A stretch of 64,000 nt of DNA from NCBI GenBank assembly GCA_038522945.1, contig JBCBJV010000012.1, forward strand, positions 36,423 through 100,422, in the 5' to 3' direction. The position numbers and the translations under genes are program-made. This DNA comes from MED-G105 sp038522945 (GTDB lineage: Bacteria; Pseudomonadota; Alphaproteobacteria; Caulobacterales; Parvularculaceae). The notes beneath the pieces are model-generated. The model did no database searches, had not been told where the DNA came from, and was given only the letters and a program-made list of their open reading frames with translations. Of this stretch, positions 1 through 7,405 are shown piece by piece (position 1 is the stretch's first letter; each line of letters begins with the position of its first letter).

Positions 1-133
1 GTTGTGCGCCTCGACCTCGCTCGGACCAAATTACCAAACTATCAGTCATAGACTAGCGGCTTAAACTCGCCTCTAGTCGGCCGCTCAGCATTTCCTGGCA
101 ATCGACAATATTCCGGAAGAAATCCGCTCAAGA

Positions 134-1528
134 TCAGACCGTAGCAGAGAGGACGTCAGTAAACGGATGGGCTATCTTGAGAAGCTCATCGCGTCTGAAC
201 GACATTGAGCCGCCATCTCCATAAGCGGGTCGGCTGTTAGCGTGACCCATCAGCAGCATCCGGAGGTCATTGTCGATGCCGGCTTCAAGCATGCGCTTCT
301 CAAATGAATGCCTGAACGAATAAATGACGTGTTTCTTCGTCGGGAAGAGCTTTCGGCGCCGGAAGCCTTGCAGAAGCGTGTTTGAGAGACGATCCGGCTT
401 ATCCCGAAAGCGTGGAAATCCATCGGGGCTTTTCCGCATTGCTTGCAGCGACACGCCGACCAGCGGAATTTCGCGGATCGACGAATTGGTCTTTATCTCA
501 CGATTACGCCGGGGCTGTATGCGGATAAACGGCACTTCTGCGTCAAGGAAGATGTCGTCGGCGAGCAAGTTGGCGATTTCGCTCGGGCGGCAACCCGTTT
601 CAATGAGGGCGTAAACGACACGAACGGCGTCATCATTCATGCCCTCAAATGCGCCGGGAACGAGGATGCGGGTGCGAACCCATTCATCTTCGAAAGGCGG
701 GACAGCCGACAAACCCGTCTTTTTCGTTTCAAACAAAAGGTTGCGAAACGGGTTCTGTCGATCTTCCTCTCCGATGAATGTAAAGTACTCGGAATTAAGC
801 TGGCGCATATTGCCAAGGTCGCGTGACGCGGTATTGGGGCTCAGCGCCTTCTTTCCGGGCTTCGGCTCGCAGCGTTCGCGCCACCAATTGTAGAACTGGC
901 GCGCGTCCTGGCGCGTGATCTCGCGCATCGGTTTGTCGCCGACCACATCGATAAAATATTGAACGCCGCGTCTCTTGGTCTTTTTCCATCGTGCCTTCTG
1001 GTCGGCCGATTTGTTGACGAGCTGAAGGCTGGCGATCTCGTTGCAATAGACCTCAAAGGCTTCCGAAACGGTGACGGAGGGTGGCGTCAGGCCGCCGAGC
1101 ACGGCTTCGACCTCGGCATCCTGCGCCGTGCGCTTGCGGTTCTCATTGACAGTCTCAACAGTCTTTAGCCGCTCGACGAGTTCCTCGACGCCTGCGGTCT
1201 CGGCGAGCTCGGCAGCGGGTGTGTAGACGAAGCCTCTTGCGAGAGCTCTGGTCGCGGCCGCCTTATAGCGTCGTTGAGCTACAGCTCGCTGCCGGATGAC
1301 AAGTTCCGGCGTCTCCGTTTCGCCGTCGATGCCGGCAACCGATGCCCAGAAGAGGTTGTCAGATTCTTCCATGGCGTCGCGTCTCAACCGTGCGATCTCG
1401 ATCGATTTAGTCCGTAAAGAGCACTCCACGACGCGGCGGTCGTCGAAGCTTGCATAGCGTTTCGGCACCCGTCTTTGGTAATGCCAGTAGCCTCGCTTCT
1501 GCTTCAGATGGCGGTTTTCCAGATCCAT
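134..1528 (-). CDS. tyrosine recombinase (phage/island-type integrase)
   Basis: Site-specific recombinase of the tyrosine integrase family, expected to cut and rejoin DNA at an attachment site. The catalytic domain is C-terminal in a protein of 464 aa: box I Arg in TGCRPSEI (about residue 314), box II YSFRHSF (403-409), GHAN (428-431) and the nucleophile candidate Tyr in RPAYG (about 436). In box II the usual H-x-x-R begins with Tyr (Y-S-F-R), a variant of many phage integrases. The N-terminal 100 residues (RGYWHYQRRVP) resemble the DUF6538-type arm-binding region. I chose the ATG at 1528, giving MDLENRHLKQ; an in-frame extension upstream is hydrophobic and unlike the family. The gene lies just beyond the 3' end of tRNA-Gly and reads away from it, the classical arrangement for an element integrated in a tRNA gene. 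The 133 bases beyond its stop show no gene. Confidence 0.9.
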   Translation of the reverse strand: MDLENRHLKQKRGYWHYQRRVPKRYASFDDRRVVECSLRTKSIEIARLRRDAMEESDNLFWASVAGIDGETETPELVIRQRAVAQRRYKAAATRALARGFVYTPAAELAETAGVEELVERLKTVETVNENRKRTAQDAEVEAVLGGLTPPSVTVSEAFEVYCNEIASLQLVNKSADQKARWKKTKRRGVQYFIDVVGDKPMREITRQDARQFYNWWRERCEPKPGKKALSPNTASRDLGNMRQLNSEYFTFIGEEDRQNPFRNLLFETKKTGLSAVPPFEDEWVRTRILVPGAFEGMNDDAVRVVYALIETGCRPSEIANLLADDIFLDAEVPFIRIQPRRNREIKTNSSIREIPLVGVSLQAMRKSPDGFPRFRDKPDRLSNTLLQGFRRRKLFPTKKHVIYSFRHSFEKRMLEAGIDNDLRMLLMGHANSRPAYGDGGSMSFRRDELLKIAHPFTDVLSATV

Positions 1529-1653
1529 ATGCGATGACCATTGTAGGAACAAATGTAGGTAAATTTGTAGGGAAAAAACTGAGAAAGGATAAGCGTTGAT
1601 GGCGAAAAATCGCCTCAAGCCCTTGGTATTATTGATTTATTTTTGAGAAAATC

Positions 1654-1728
1654 TGGAGCGGGCGATGCGATTCGAACGCACGACCCTCACCTTGGCAAGG
1701 TGATGCTCTACCCCTGAGCTACGCCCGC
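1654..1728 (-). tRNA. tRNA-Gly (GCC anticodon)
   Basis: Read on the minus strand, a 75-nt cloverleaf: acceptor GCGGGCG pairs with CGCCCGC (7 bp), D arm with GTAGCTCAGGGGTAGAGC, anticodon stem-loop CTTGCCAAG giving anticodon GCC, T arm with TTCGAAT. The discriminator is T and the CCA end is encoded (minus-strand bases corresponding to 1656-1654). The 3' end faces the integrase gene, so the T arm/acceptor end is the probable attB core. Confidence 0.95.
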
Positions 1729-1875
1729 ATCCTTAGGGTAAACCACCGAAGCAAGTCGGCAGGACCGCGGATATGCCCGAGCCAATGCTGGAGTGCAAGC
1801 AAATTCAGCGTTAAGACCGAAAATTGTTTCACCACTCGCTTGGACGGCGAGAAATTGGTATGGATCTAACAGCTT

Positions 1876-2460
1876 GTGAGCGTGCCGTCAGAACCATTAA
1901 TCTCGGATCAGGCTAACACCGCTGCGGAGGATCCCACCGCGGCGCGAGCTCGGCTCTTCCAGCGATTGGACATGCTGGCTATAGCCCACGAGACCATTGA
2001 CCACCCTCCCATCATGACCGTTGAGGAAGGGCGCGACTACAAGAAATCAATGCCGGGCGGCCACACCAAGAACCTGTTTCTGAAAGACAAAAAAGCCAAC
2101 CTCTATCTCGCCTCGGTCCATTGCGACACCAAGGTTGATCTTGTCGCCCTCGGCAAAGCGATCGGCGCACGGGGTCGGCTCTCCTTTGGGAAGCCTGACT
2201 TAATGGTGGAGGTCCTTGGCGTTACTCCTGGCTCAGTGACGCCATTTGCGCTGATCAATCCCGGAGCAAAAAGGCTATCCTGCATCATTCTCGATCGGTC
2301 TCTTATGGCTCACGAGGCCGTCTGGTTTCATCCTTTGCAAAACACTGCATCGACAAAGATCGATCCGCACGGCCTTGTTGCTTTCATCGAAGACTGCGGG
2401 CATGCCCCAAGAATTCTCGATCTTGCCGCGCCTCTGGGGGATGTGGTAGCGGACGAATGA
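1876..2460 (+). CDS. prolyl-tRNA editing protein (ProXp-ala / YbaK-EbsC family)
   Basis: Free-standing trans-editing domain predicted to hydrolyse Ala-tRNA(Pro), a mischarging product of prolyl-tRNA synthetase, in the cytoplasm. The 194-aa protein is essentially one YbaK/aminoacyl-tRNA-deacylase domain: an MPGGHTKNLFLKDKK segment with the conserved Lys (about residues 59-74), a SFGKPDLM segment and the GSVTPFALIN loop (about 118-127) typical of the ProXp/PrdX type. Start is GTG at 1876 (MSVPSEP); no strong Shine-Dalgarno is visible, so the start is uncertain by some codons. It lies alone on the plus strand between the tRNA-Gly and the thioredoxin gene. The exact tRNA substrate is inferred from family likeness only. 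Confidence 0.88.
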   Translation: MSVPSEPLISDQANTAAEDPTAARARLFQRLDMLAIAHETIDHPPIMTVEEGRDYKKSMPGGHTKNLFLKDKKANLYLASVHCDTKVDLVALGKAIGARGRLSFGKPDLMVEVLGVTPGSVTPFALINPGAKRLSCIILDRSLMAHEAVWFHPLQNTASTKIDPHGLVAFIEDCGHAPRILDLAAPLGDVVADE

Positions 2461-2640
2461 AAATTGGCTGCGGCGAGCAATTCTGAGGGGCGCTGGTCAT
2501 CGGAAAATCAATAACGGGGTGGGCAAAGTTAGAATTGTATTTGCAGGGTTCGACCACCGCGACAGAGAGTGGTTAAAACCCGAGCCCTTGATTTTTTCGA
2601 CCGATGCCCAACTTCACTACTCTAACGGACGGATTAATTT

Positions 2641-3567
2641 ATGAGTGACCTGATTGGCGCGGCGTCGCCGTCATCATTAATCTTTGACTGCACCATTGAA
2701 ACCTTTGAGGACGATGTTCTCAAGGCTTCCATGGAAGCACCAGTAATCGTGGACTTTTGGGCGACATGGTGTGGGCCTTGTAAGACCTTGACGCCGATCT
2801 TGGAAAAAGCAGTCACCGCCGCAAACGGCGCGGTTCGCCTGGCGAAAATCGATATCGACAAAAACCAAGTGCTAGCTAGCCAACTCCGGATCCAGTCGGT
2901 GCCGACGGTCTATGCATTTTTCCAGGGTCGGCCCATTGACGGGTTTCAGGGTGCGCTGCCCGAAAGTGAAGTCAAAGCCTTTATCGACCGGGTGATGGCG
3001 GCTGCCGGTGGCGGAAGTCCCGAGCAACAAATCGAAGAGATTATTGCGATGGCTGAGGCGGCCCTGAAAGATGGTCAGATCGCTGAGGCTGCCCAGGCCT
3101 TCGCAAGTGTTGCTCAGGCAACTGCCGAACAGGAGACCGGCCCAGATCTGCGCGCCGTTGCAGGTCTCATCAATTGCCATCTGGCCATGGGTGAAGCTGA
3201 CAAGGCACAGCAGATTTTCGATTCTCTGTCGCCGGAACAGCAGGGTGACCAAGTGCTTTCAAGCATCAAAGCAACGTTATCTCTTGCCGACGCAGCAGTT
3301 GATGATGGCGCGCTTGGCAGTCTGAAAGCCACGGTTTCTAGTTACCCTGACGATCACCAAGCTCGGTTTGAGCTTGCTGAGGCGGAAATCGGTGCCGGCC
3401 GCATGGAAGACGGCGTGGCCAATCTTCTCACTATTCTCGAGGCTGATCTTCAGTGGAATGACGAGGAGGCTCGCAAGAAACTTCTCACTGTCTTCGAAGC
3501 GCTGGGGCCAACTGATCCGATTACCCTGAAGGGCCGCCGACGTTTGTCGTCGCTGCTCTTTTCGTAA
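2641..3567 (+). CDS. thioredoxin-domain/TPR co-chaperone (CnoX/YbbN-like)
   Basis: N-terminal thioredoxin domain (about residues 15-120) with the redox motif WCGPC in a VDFWATWCGPCK context and the cis-proline stretch QSVPTVYAF, followed by a roughly 180-residue Ala/Glu-rich helical region with TPR-like repeats. The architecture matches YbbN/CnoX, which holds unfolded clients for chaperone transfer. Alphaproteobacterial members usually keep both Cys, as here, so an additional disulfide-reductase role is possible. The 308-aa length fits. It is the first gene of a tight plus-strand run with the LON-domain gene 18 bp downstream and Trm112 after that, a gene order common in alphaproteobacteria. 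Confidence 0.9.
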   Translation: MSDLIGAASPSSLIFDCTIETFEDDVLKASMEAPVIVDFWATWCGPCKTLTPILEKAVTAANGAVRLAKIDIDKNQVLASQLRIQSVPTVYAFFQGRPIDGFQGALPESEVKAFIDRVMAAAGGGSPEQQIEEIIAMAEAALKDGQIAEAAQAFASVAQATAEQETGPDLRAVAGLINCHLAMGEADKAQQIFDSLSPEQQGDQVLSSIKATLSLADAAVDDGALGSLKATVSSYPDDHQARFELAEAEIGAGRMEDGVANLLTILEADLQWNDEEARKKLLTVFEALGPTDPITLKGRRRLSSLLFS

Positions 3568-3585
3568 CCAGCGGAGCGCGCAGCT

Positions 3586-4251
3586 ATGATGCAATCAAGC
3601 TTTGGGTCGACGCAGTTTTCGATTGACCATATCGAGAGGATCCCTGTCTTCCCCTTGCCTGGCGCGCTTTTGCTTCCGGGGGGCCAATTGCCCCTCAACA
3701 TTTTTGAACCTCGGTATCTACGCATGGTTGATGATGCTCTGGGAGCTGCAAGGCTCATAGGGATGATTCAACCCCGCACTGGGTCGACGGAGGGAACGCC
3801 ACCCCTGTATGGGGTTGGCTGTGCTGGTCGGATTACCAGTTTTACCGAGACCGAAGACGGTCGCTATTTGATAACACTGACGGGCCTGATGCGTTTTGAT
3901 CTGAAAGACGAGCCCGAAGTCGATACGCCTTATCGTCAAGCCACGGTGGATATATCGCGTTTTCGCAGTGACCGTCAGACTGATCCCTCTGCGGAAATCG
4001 TCGATCGCGAGCGACTAGTAGAGGCGATGCAGGTTTATCTTGATGCTGAAGGGTTGAAAACGGACTGGGAAGCCGTGGAAGCGGCGCCGACAGAAGCGCT
4101 CGTTGCCTCGCTCGCCATGGGGTGTCCTTTTGCACCCAACGAGAAACAGGCTCTATTAGAAGCAACCACAGCGAAAGATCGAGCTGAATGCCTGGTTGCA
4201 CTCATGGAAATGGCCCGCAACGAGGGTGGCTCAAACGAAAATCTGCAGTAA
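3586..4251 (+). CDS. LON peptidase substrate-binding-domain protein
   Basis: Protein of 221 aa consisting of the N-terminal, non-catalytic domain of Lon protease without AAA or protease parts. Recognisable segments: IPVFPLPGALLLPGGQLPLNIFEPRY near the N terminus (residues 19-44) and the GRITSFTETEDGRYLITLTG stretch (about 80-100), both typical of the PUA-like LON fold. Free-standing members probably recognise proteins or peptides, but no activity is established. It sits between the thioredoxin/TPR chaperone and Trm112 genes in one probable transcription unit (gaps 18 and 30 bp), which suggests a protein-quality setting without proving it. Confidence 0.88.
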   Translation: MMQSSFGSTQFSIDHIERIPVFPLPGALLLPGGQLPLNIFEPRYLRMVDDALGAARLIGMIQPRTGSTEGTPPLYGVGCAGRITSFTETEDGRYLITLTGLMRFDLKDEPEVDTPYRQATVDISRFRSDRQTDPSAEIVDRERLVEAMQVYLDAEGLKTDWEAVEAAPTEALVASLAMGCPFAPNEKQALLEATTAKDRAECLVALMEMARNEGGSNENLQ

Positions 4252-4281
4252 ACGGAAAAGCTGGGAGTGCAAGGAAACGTC

Positions 4282-4497
4282 ATGTCTACAGCCTCGACAG
4301 ACTCAATTGATCCAAAATTGCTGGATATTCTTGTCTGCCCGAAAACCCGCTCGCGCCTTGTATATGAAGCCGAAGCAAAGGAACTGATCAGTCCTGCTGC
4401 TGCGCTTGCCTATCCAATCCGGGATGGGGTGCCAATTATGCTGATCGATGAAGCCCGTCCGCTCACTGAAAGTGAACGTGCGAAGTATCCCAAGTAA
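4282..4497 (+). CDS. Trm112 family protein
   Basis: Small 71-aa protein with ILVCPKTRSRL near the N terminus, AYPIRDGVPIML in the middle and a short acidic tail: the Trm112/UPF0434 signature. Eukaryotic and archaeal Trm112 activates several methyltransferases; bacterial forms are usually called YcaR/UPF0434 and their partner is often unknown. I use the ATG at 4282 because AAGGAA lies at good distance; a GTG 15 bp upstream is also in frame. Only one of the possible zinc cysteines (VCP) is present, as in most bacterial versions. It is the last gene of the thioredoxin-LON-Trm112 run. Confidence 0.88.
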   Translation: MSTASTDSIDPKLLDILVCPKTRSRLVYEAEAKELISPAAALAYPIRDGVPIMLIDEARPLTESERAKYPK

Positions 4498-4510
4498 GAG
4501 CGTATTTTGC

Positions 4511-4687
4511 TTAAGGCTGCCGCCCGCCCGCTGTCGGCGCGTCAGGATTTGACTTCCCCGCGCGTCGGCAACGCTCTGAGCAATACTTCACTTGGTCCCA
4601 GTCGCGGGCCCATTTTTTTCGCCAGGTAAATGGACGCTTGCAGACCGGACACGTTTTCTGCGGGAGCGTCGGTTTTTTGTGGGCCAT
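4511..4687 (-). CDS. DUF2256 small zinc-binding protein
   Basis: I found this 58-codon gene by reading the minus strand: MAHKKPTLPQKTCPVCKRPF, then TWRKKWARDWDQVKYCSERC and a short basic tail. The CPVC (13-16) and CSERC (36-40) cysteines form a probable four-Cys zinc site, and the TWRKKWxxxWDxVKYCS signature is that of the DUF2256 family. Function is unknown. Family members often occur beside photolyase/cryptochrome genes; here such a gene lies far away (60.1-61.7 kb). It is convergent with Trm112 (14 bp between stops) and divergent from lolA. A longer overlapping minus-strand frame here is not the gene. Confidence 0.85.
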   Translation of the reverse strand: MAHKKPTLPQKTCPVCKRPFTWRKKWARDWDQVKYCSERCRRAGKSNPDAPTAGGRQP

Positions 4688-4869
4688 CGGTTTTGTCTGA
4701 TCCGGTTGAATGGCTGGACTGGGCCGTCACGTTTGCATCACGGAAATGGGAACGCCACGTCTTGGTGCTGCCATAAAATCCGCAGGCTTTCGCCCTGGAG
4801 GTGAATGTATCATATGTCACCAAATGGCAGGCAGCGGCTTCGCTAGCGATACGAAAGGAATGTATTCCT

Positions 4870-5643
4870 ATGGCATTGACGTCTCTTTCCCATGCGCTGC
4901 TCATGGCGGCGGTTTTGGCTCAGGCGGAGGCTTCCGATCCAGTTCCTGTACCAGTGCAGGTGCCGGCAACGGCGATGAACGACCCAGCTGAGCCTCAAGC
5001 GGAAGCAGGAGATCAAATTGCCGATGGGGCAGCAACAGACAGAAGTGTTGATGCAACGGCACTGGAAGACGGCATTTCTTATTCGGACCTCGTTTATGCG
5101 GACAAGTCCGATGATGAAGTCGTTGAAATGGTGTTGAAGTCGATCGAAGATACCAAAACCCTCAAGGGTGACTTTCAACAGATCGCACCATCTGGTGCAG
5201 TTTCAAATGGTAAATTCTGGCTTCGCCGGCCGGGACAAATCCGGTTCGACTATGATGACCCAACGCCGCTCCTTATTGTTGCAACTCAGGGCAACGTTTA
5301 TGTGCGCGACGAAGAATTAGAACAGACGGATTTCTACCCGATCAAGCGGACGCCGTTAAGATTTCTCCTGAACAAGAAGGTTGATTTGGACGGGGCTGAA
5401 GTGACCTCGGTTGCTCGTGGCGTCGCCAGCGTCGCTGTGACCTTCTCCAGTACCGATGAAGAAACTGAGGGTGAGCTAAGCGCCATATTCGAGGCACCAT
5501 CTTTATCGTTACGCCAATGGATTGTTCGCGACATGCAGAACGGATCGACAGTGGTGACACTCACCAACGTTGAGAATGACATGAAACTTTCCAACCGGCT
5601 TTTTCGCGCGCCGGAAGCTGGAGGCACGTTTATTAACAATTAG
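4870..5643 (+). CDS. lolA: outer-membrane lipoprotein carrier protein LolA
   Basis: Periplasmic chaperone that takes lipoproteins from the inner-membrane LolCDE complex to the outer membrane. An N-terminal signal peptide (MALTSLSHALLMAAVLAQA) precedes an unusually long low-complexity Ala/Glu/Pro/Asp linker of about 60 residues before the LolA domain. The domain shows LKGDFQQIAPSG, GKFWLRRPGQIRFDYDDP and YPIKRTPLRFLL, the core LolA motifs. Start ATG 4870 is supported by GAAAGGA upstream; the 257-aa product is longer than typical LolA because of the linker. In many alphaproteobacteria lolA lies between ftsK and xthA; here xthA is 1.8 kb away and ftsK about 39 kb away. Confidence 0.9.
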   Translation: MALTSLSHALLMAAVLAQAEASDPVPVPVQVPATAMNDPAEPQAEAGDQIADGAATDRSVDATALEDGISYSDLVYADKSDDEVVEMVLKSIEDTKTLKGDFQQIAPSGAVSNGKFWLRRPGQIRFDYDDPTPLLIVATQGNVYVRDEELEQTDFYPIKRTPLRFLLNKKVDLDGAEVTSVARGVASVAVTFSSTDEETEGELSAIFEAPSLSLRQWIVRDMQNGSTVVTLTNVENDMKLSNRLFRAPEAGGTFINN

Positions 5644-5705
5644 CAACTCCAACGGAATTCCTTGTGTCTGCTCATCACAGGCAAGTGATTTTTCTTAATG
5701 AGGGA

Positions 5706-5735
5706 TTGAAAAGAGCCTACCTGAGGCGTTAATGT
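5706..5735 (+). promoter_or_regulatory. sigma70-type promoter for the small-RNA candidate
   Basis: TTGAAA at 5706-5711 and TAATGT at 5730-5735 with an 18-bp spacer. Predicted transcription start is about 5742, immediately before the first stem of the structured region. The match to both hexamers is good but not perfect, and it was found by eye. Confidence 0.5.
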
Positions 5736-5741
5736 AACAGT

Positions 5742-5881
5742 GCGTGGACGGCATACTCCATGGACCAGCGTTGCCCCCCCGCTAGCAGGTCCACTGCCGT
5801 CAACCGCCGCCGGAACATCCCCTCCCGGCGTAGGCGCAACAGCGCAGCTTGGCACCCGGTTTCTCACCGGGTGCCTTTTTT
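5742..5881 (+). ncRNA. candidate trans-acting small RNA with C-rich loops
   Basis: A 140-nt intergenic segment between lolA and the next gene that folds into consecutive hairpins. Stem A: GACGGCA (5747-5753) with TGCCGTC (5795-5801), continued by TGGACC (5761-5766) with GGTCCA (5788-5793) and AGCG (5767-5770) with CGCT (5780-5783), closing a loop of TTGCCCCCC. Stem B: CGCCGG (5808-5813) with CCGGCG (5825-5830), closing the loop AACATCCCCTC. A small GCGC/GCGC hairpin follows (5834-5845), then a strong intrinsic terminator. The two exposed loops are C-rich and resemble anti-Shine-Dalgarno loops of alphaproteobacterial regulatory sRNAs. No convincing reading frame is present. I do not recognise it as 4.5S, 6S, tmRNA or RNase P RNA. 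Confidence 0.6.
5851..5881 (+). terminator. strong rho-independent terminator
   Basis: Perfect 10-bp stem GGCACCCGGT/ACCGGGTGCC (5851-5860 with 5866-5875), loop TTCTC, followed by six T residues. It ends the small-RNA candidate and may also stop transcripts from lolA. Confidence 0.9.
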
Positions 5882-5956
5882 CTATGAGACAGTCGCCTAC
5901 ATGTCCGTTTGGCATCGCCAGATAACTTGGCGGCTAGAGTTTTGGAGCCTTTGATA

Positions 5957-6553
5957 ATGGACGACATCGAACTGGAAGATTTGGAGCGGGAGCTCCCAGG
6001 CCTTCGCCGAGTGAGCCAGTTCGCAGCTTCGCTTCAGAACATCCCGTGGTTTGCAAATATGGGCGAGCCATTGTCTCCGGGCGCCCGCGCCGCAGCACAA
6101 CGATATGTCGACGGGCTCGGTTTTCCCGACGCTGACGTCGCTATCCTCGTCGATTGGGAAGATGCAGCGGACGCAGCCCAGATTATCGATCAAAATGCTC
6201 CCGCCTGGGAAGCGGAAGAACTGATCCGGTCCGATGTGACTGCGAGGGCGCTGGAGCTACTCTCAGAAGAGGCTCTTCGGATCGCCATGACATTGATCGC
6301 TGATCGTGTGCAGTCGGCAGCCCACGAAGCCATGGAAGAGGCTAGCAGTCTTTGGGATGTAGATGATGAGGCCGCGCGCCGCCTTGCGGTCGGGGCCGCG
6401 GTTCAGGCCTCACACCAAGCTGCGCTCGCGCTGCTTGCGTCTGCCGACCCCGATTTCGAGGCGGAAGGCCATCCGTTTGCTGCCAAGTTCCAGTTGTTTG
6501 AATTCGGGCGTTGGCCGGTGGCCTTAATCGGGTCGTCGTTCAATCTGTTCTGA
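5957..6553 (+). CDS. hypothetical acidic alpha-helical protein
   Basis: A 198-aa soluble protein, rich in Ala, Glu and Asp, starting MDDIELEDLERELPGL; ATG 5957 has TTGGAG upstream, and an earlier in-frame start would run back towards the small-RNA terminator. No signal peptide, membrane segment, cysteine pair or catalytic motif is evident. The middle (VTARALELLSEEALRIAMTL and onward) is strongly helical. It stands alone downstream of the small-RNA candidate and is convergent with the TSUP permease (6 bp between stops). I do not recognise the family. Codon use and composition match the neighbours, so I think it is a real gene of unknown function. Confidence 0.65.
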   Translation: MDDIELEDLERELPGLRRVSQFAASLQNIPWFANMGEPLSPGARAAAQRYVDGLGFPDADVAILVDWEDAADAAQIIDQNAPAWEAEELIRSDVTARALELLSEEALRIAMTLIADRVQSAAHEAMEEASSLWDVDDEAARRLAVGAAVQASHQAALALLASADPDFEAEGHPFAAKFQLFEFGRWPVALIGSSFNLF

Positions 6554-6559
6554 GACCGA

Positions 6560-7312
6560 TCATGATTGCCGTCCCGCGACGAGTGCAGTTAATACTAAGT
6601 ATGCTGCAAAAGTAGTTAGCACTGCGCGGAATATTTTCTGAAATCGTTCCTCAGGCGTGCGCTTTAAGATGCGTGTACCAACCCAAGCTCCTGCAAATCC
6701 TGCGGCCACAATGCCTGCGATTAGGCCAAGCCAGTCCTCAAAAGCAAACCCCAGAGCACCAAAAGTGGCCGCTTTGATCCCATGCTGACAAACCATCGCG
6801 GCCGCATGGGTGGCCACGATCTGTGTTCGATTGAGAGATGTTGTCGCCATCATTGATGCAACGATTGGTCCAGTGGCTCCAAAGAACATGGTCAAGAACG
6901 TGCTGATGGCACCGGTTGACACGAATGTTGTTTTTCCTGGGGTAAATGATTTCGGTTTTGGTCCCCAGACGGAATATAAGATGAAGCTTGCAATACCCAG
7001 TTTCAGCAACCGTTCGGGCAATTGGACATAAAGCTGGCCACCGATCGCGGCGCCCAGAAGGCTGCCGAGGGCAAACCAGGCAATGATTGGCCAGTAGGTA
7101 TCTTTGGCGAGAAGGACAAATCGGCTGCCGTTCGATCCCCACTGGGCGACTGCGTGAACCGGGATGACCGTGAGTGGCGGGAGCAGCGCCGTCATGATCG
7201 CCAGTAGGGCAAGCCCGCCGCCAATCCCTACAGCTGCGGTGAGCATAGAAGCAAGAAAGCTTGCCAGAATGATGAGAAGAGCCGTCAGGCTGGATATCGC
7301 GTCAGGCAACAT
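6560..7312 (-). CDS. TSUP-family sulfite exporter-like permease (TauE/SafE)
   Basis: A 250-aa inner-membrane protein with about eight hydrophobic segments and the two related glycine-rich TSUP repeats: LTAAVGIGGGLALL near residues 23-36 and FLTMFFGATGPIVASMM near 140-156. TSUP proteins move sulfur-containing or organic anions such as sulfite, sulfoacetate or taurine across the membrane. No substrate can be read from the sequence, and no sulfur genes are adjacent. The ATG start is at 7312. It is divergent from xthA (93-bp intergenic region) and convergent with the hypothetical gene upstream on the map. Confidence 0.85.
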   Translation of the reverse strand: MLPDAISSLTALLIILASFLASMLTAAVGIGGGLALLAIMTALLPPLTVIPVHAVAQWGSNGSRFVLLAKDTYWPIIAWFALGSLLGAAIGGQLYVQLPERLLKLGIASFILYSVWGPKPKSFTPGKTTFVSTGAISTFLTMFFGATGPIVASMMATTSLNRTQIVATHAAAMVCQHGIKAATFGALGFAFEDWLGLIAGIVAAGFAGAWVGTRILKRTPEERFQKIFRAVLTTFAAYLVLTALVAGRQS

Positions 7313-7405
7313 GGGGAGAATTCCACTCCTCGCGCGACCATCTGAAACTGGTCACATCCGCGCATATCCGATATTCCCGCCCGTGTCGAAAAAAAGAAGC
7401 AGACC

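Noticed and set aside
4542..4904. Long minus-strand frame (120 codons) overlapping the start of lolA
   Set aside because: It crosses the DUF2256 gene in a different frame; the DUF2256 frame has clear cysteine and Trp signature residues while this one has none.
5742..5881. Known housekeeping RNA (4.5S/SRP, 6S, tmRNA, RNase P) at the small-RNA candidate
   Set aside because: No GGAAGGAAGC-type SRP loop, the 5' and 3' ends do not pair as in 6S RNA, and it is too short and lacks conserved parts of tmRNA or RNase P.
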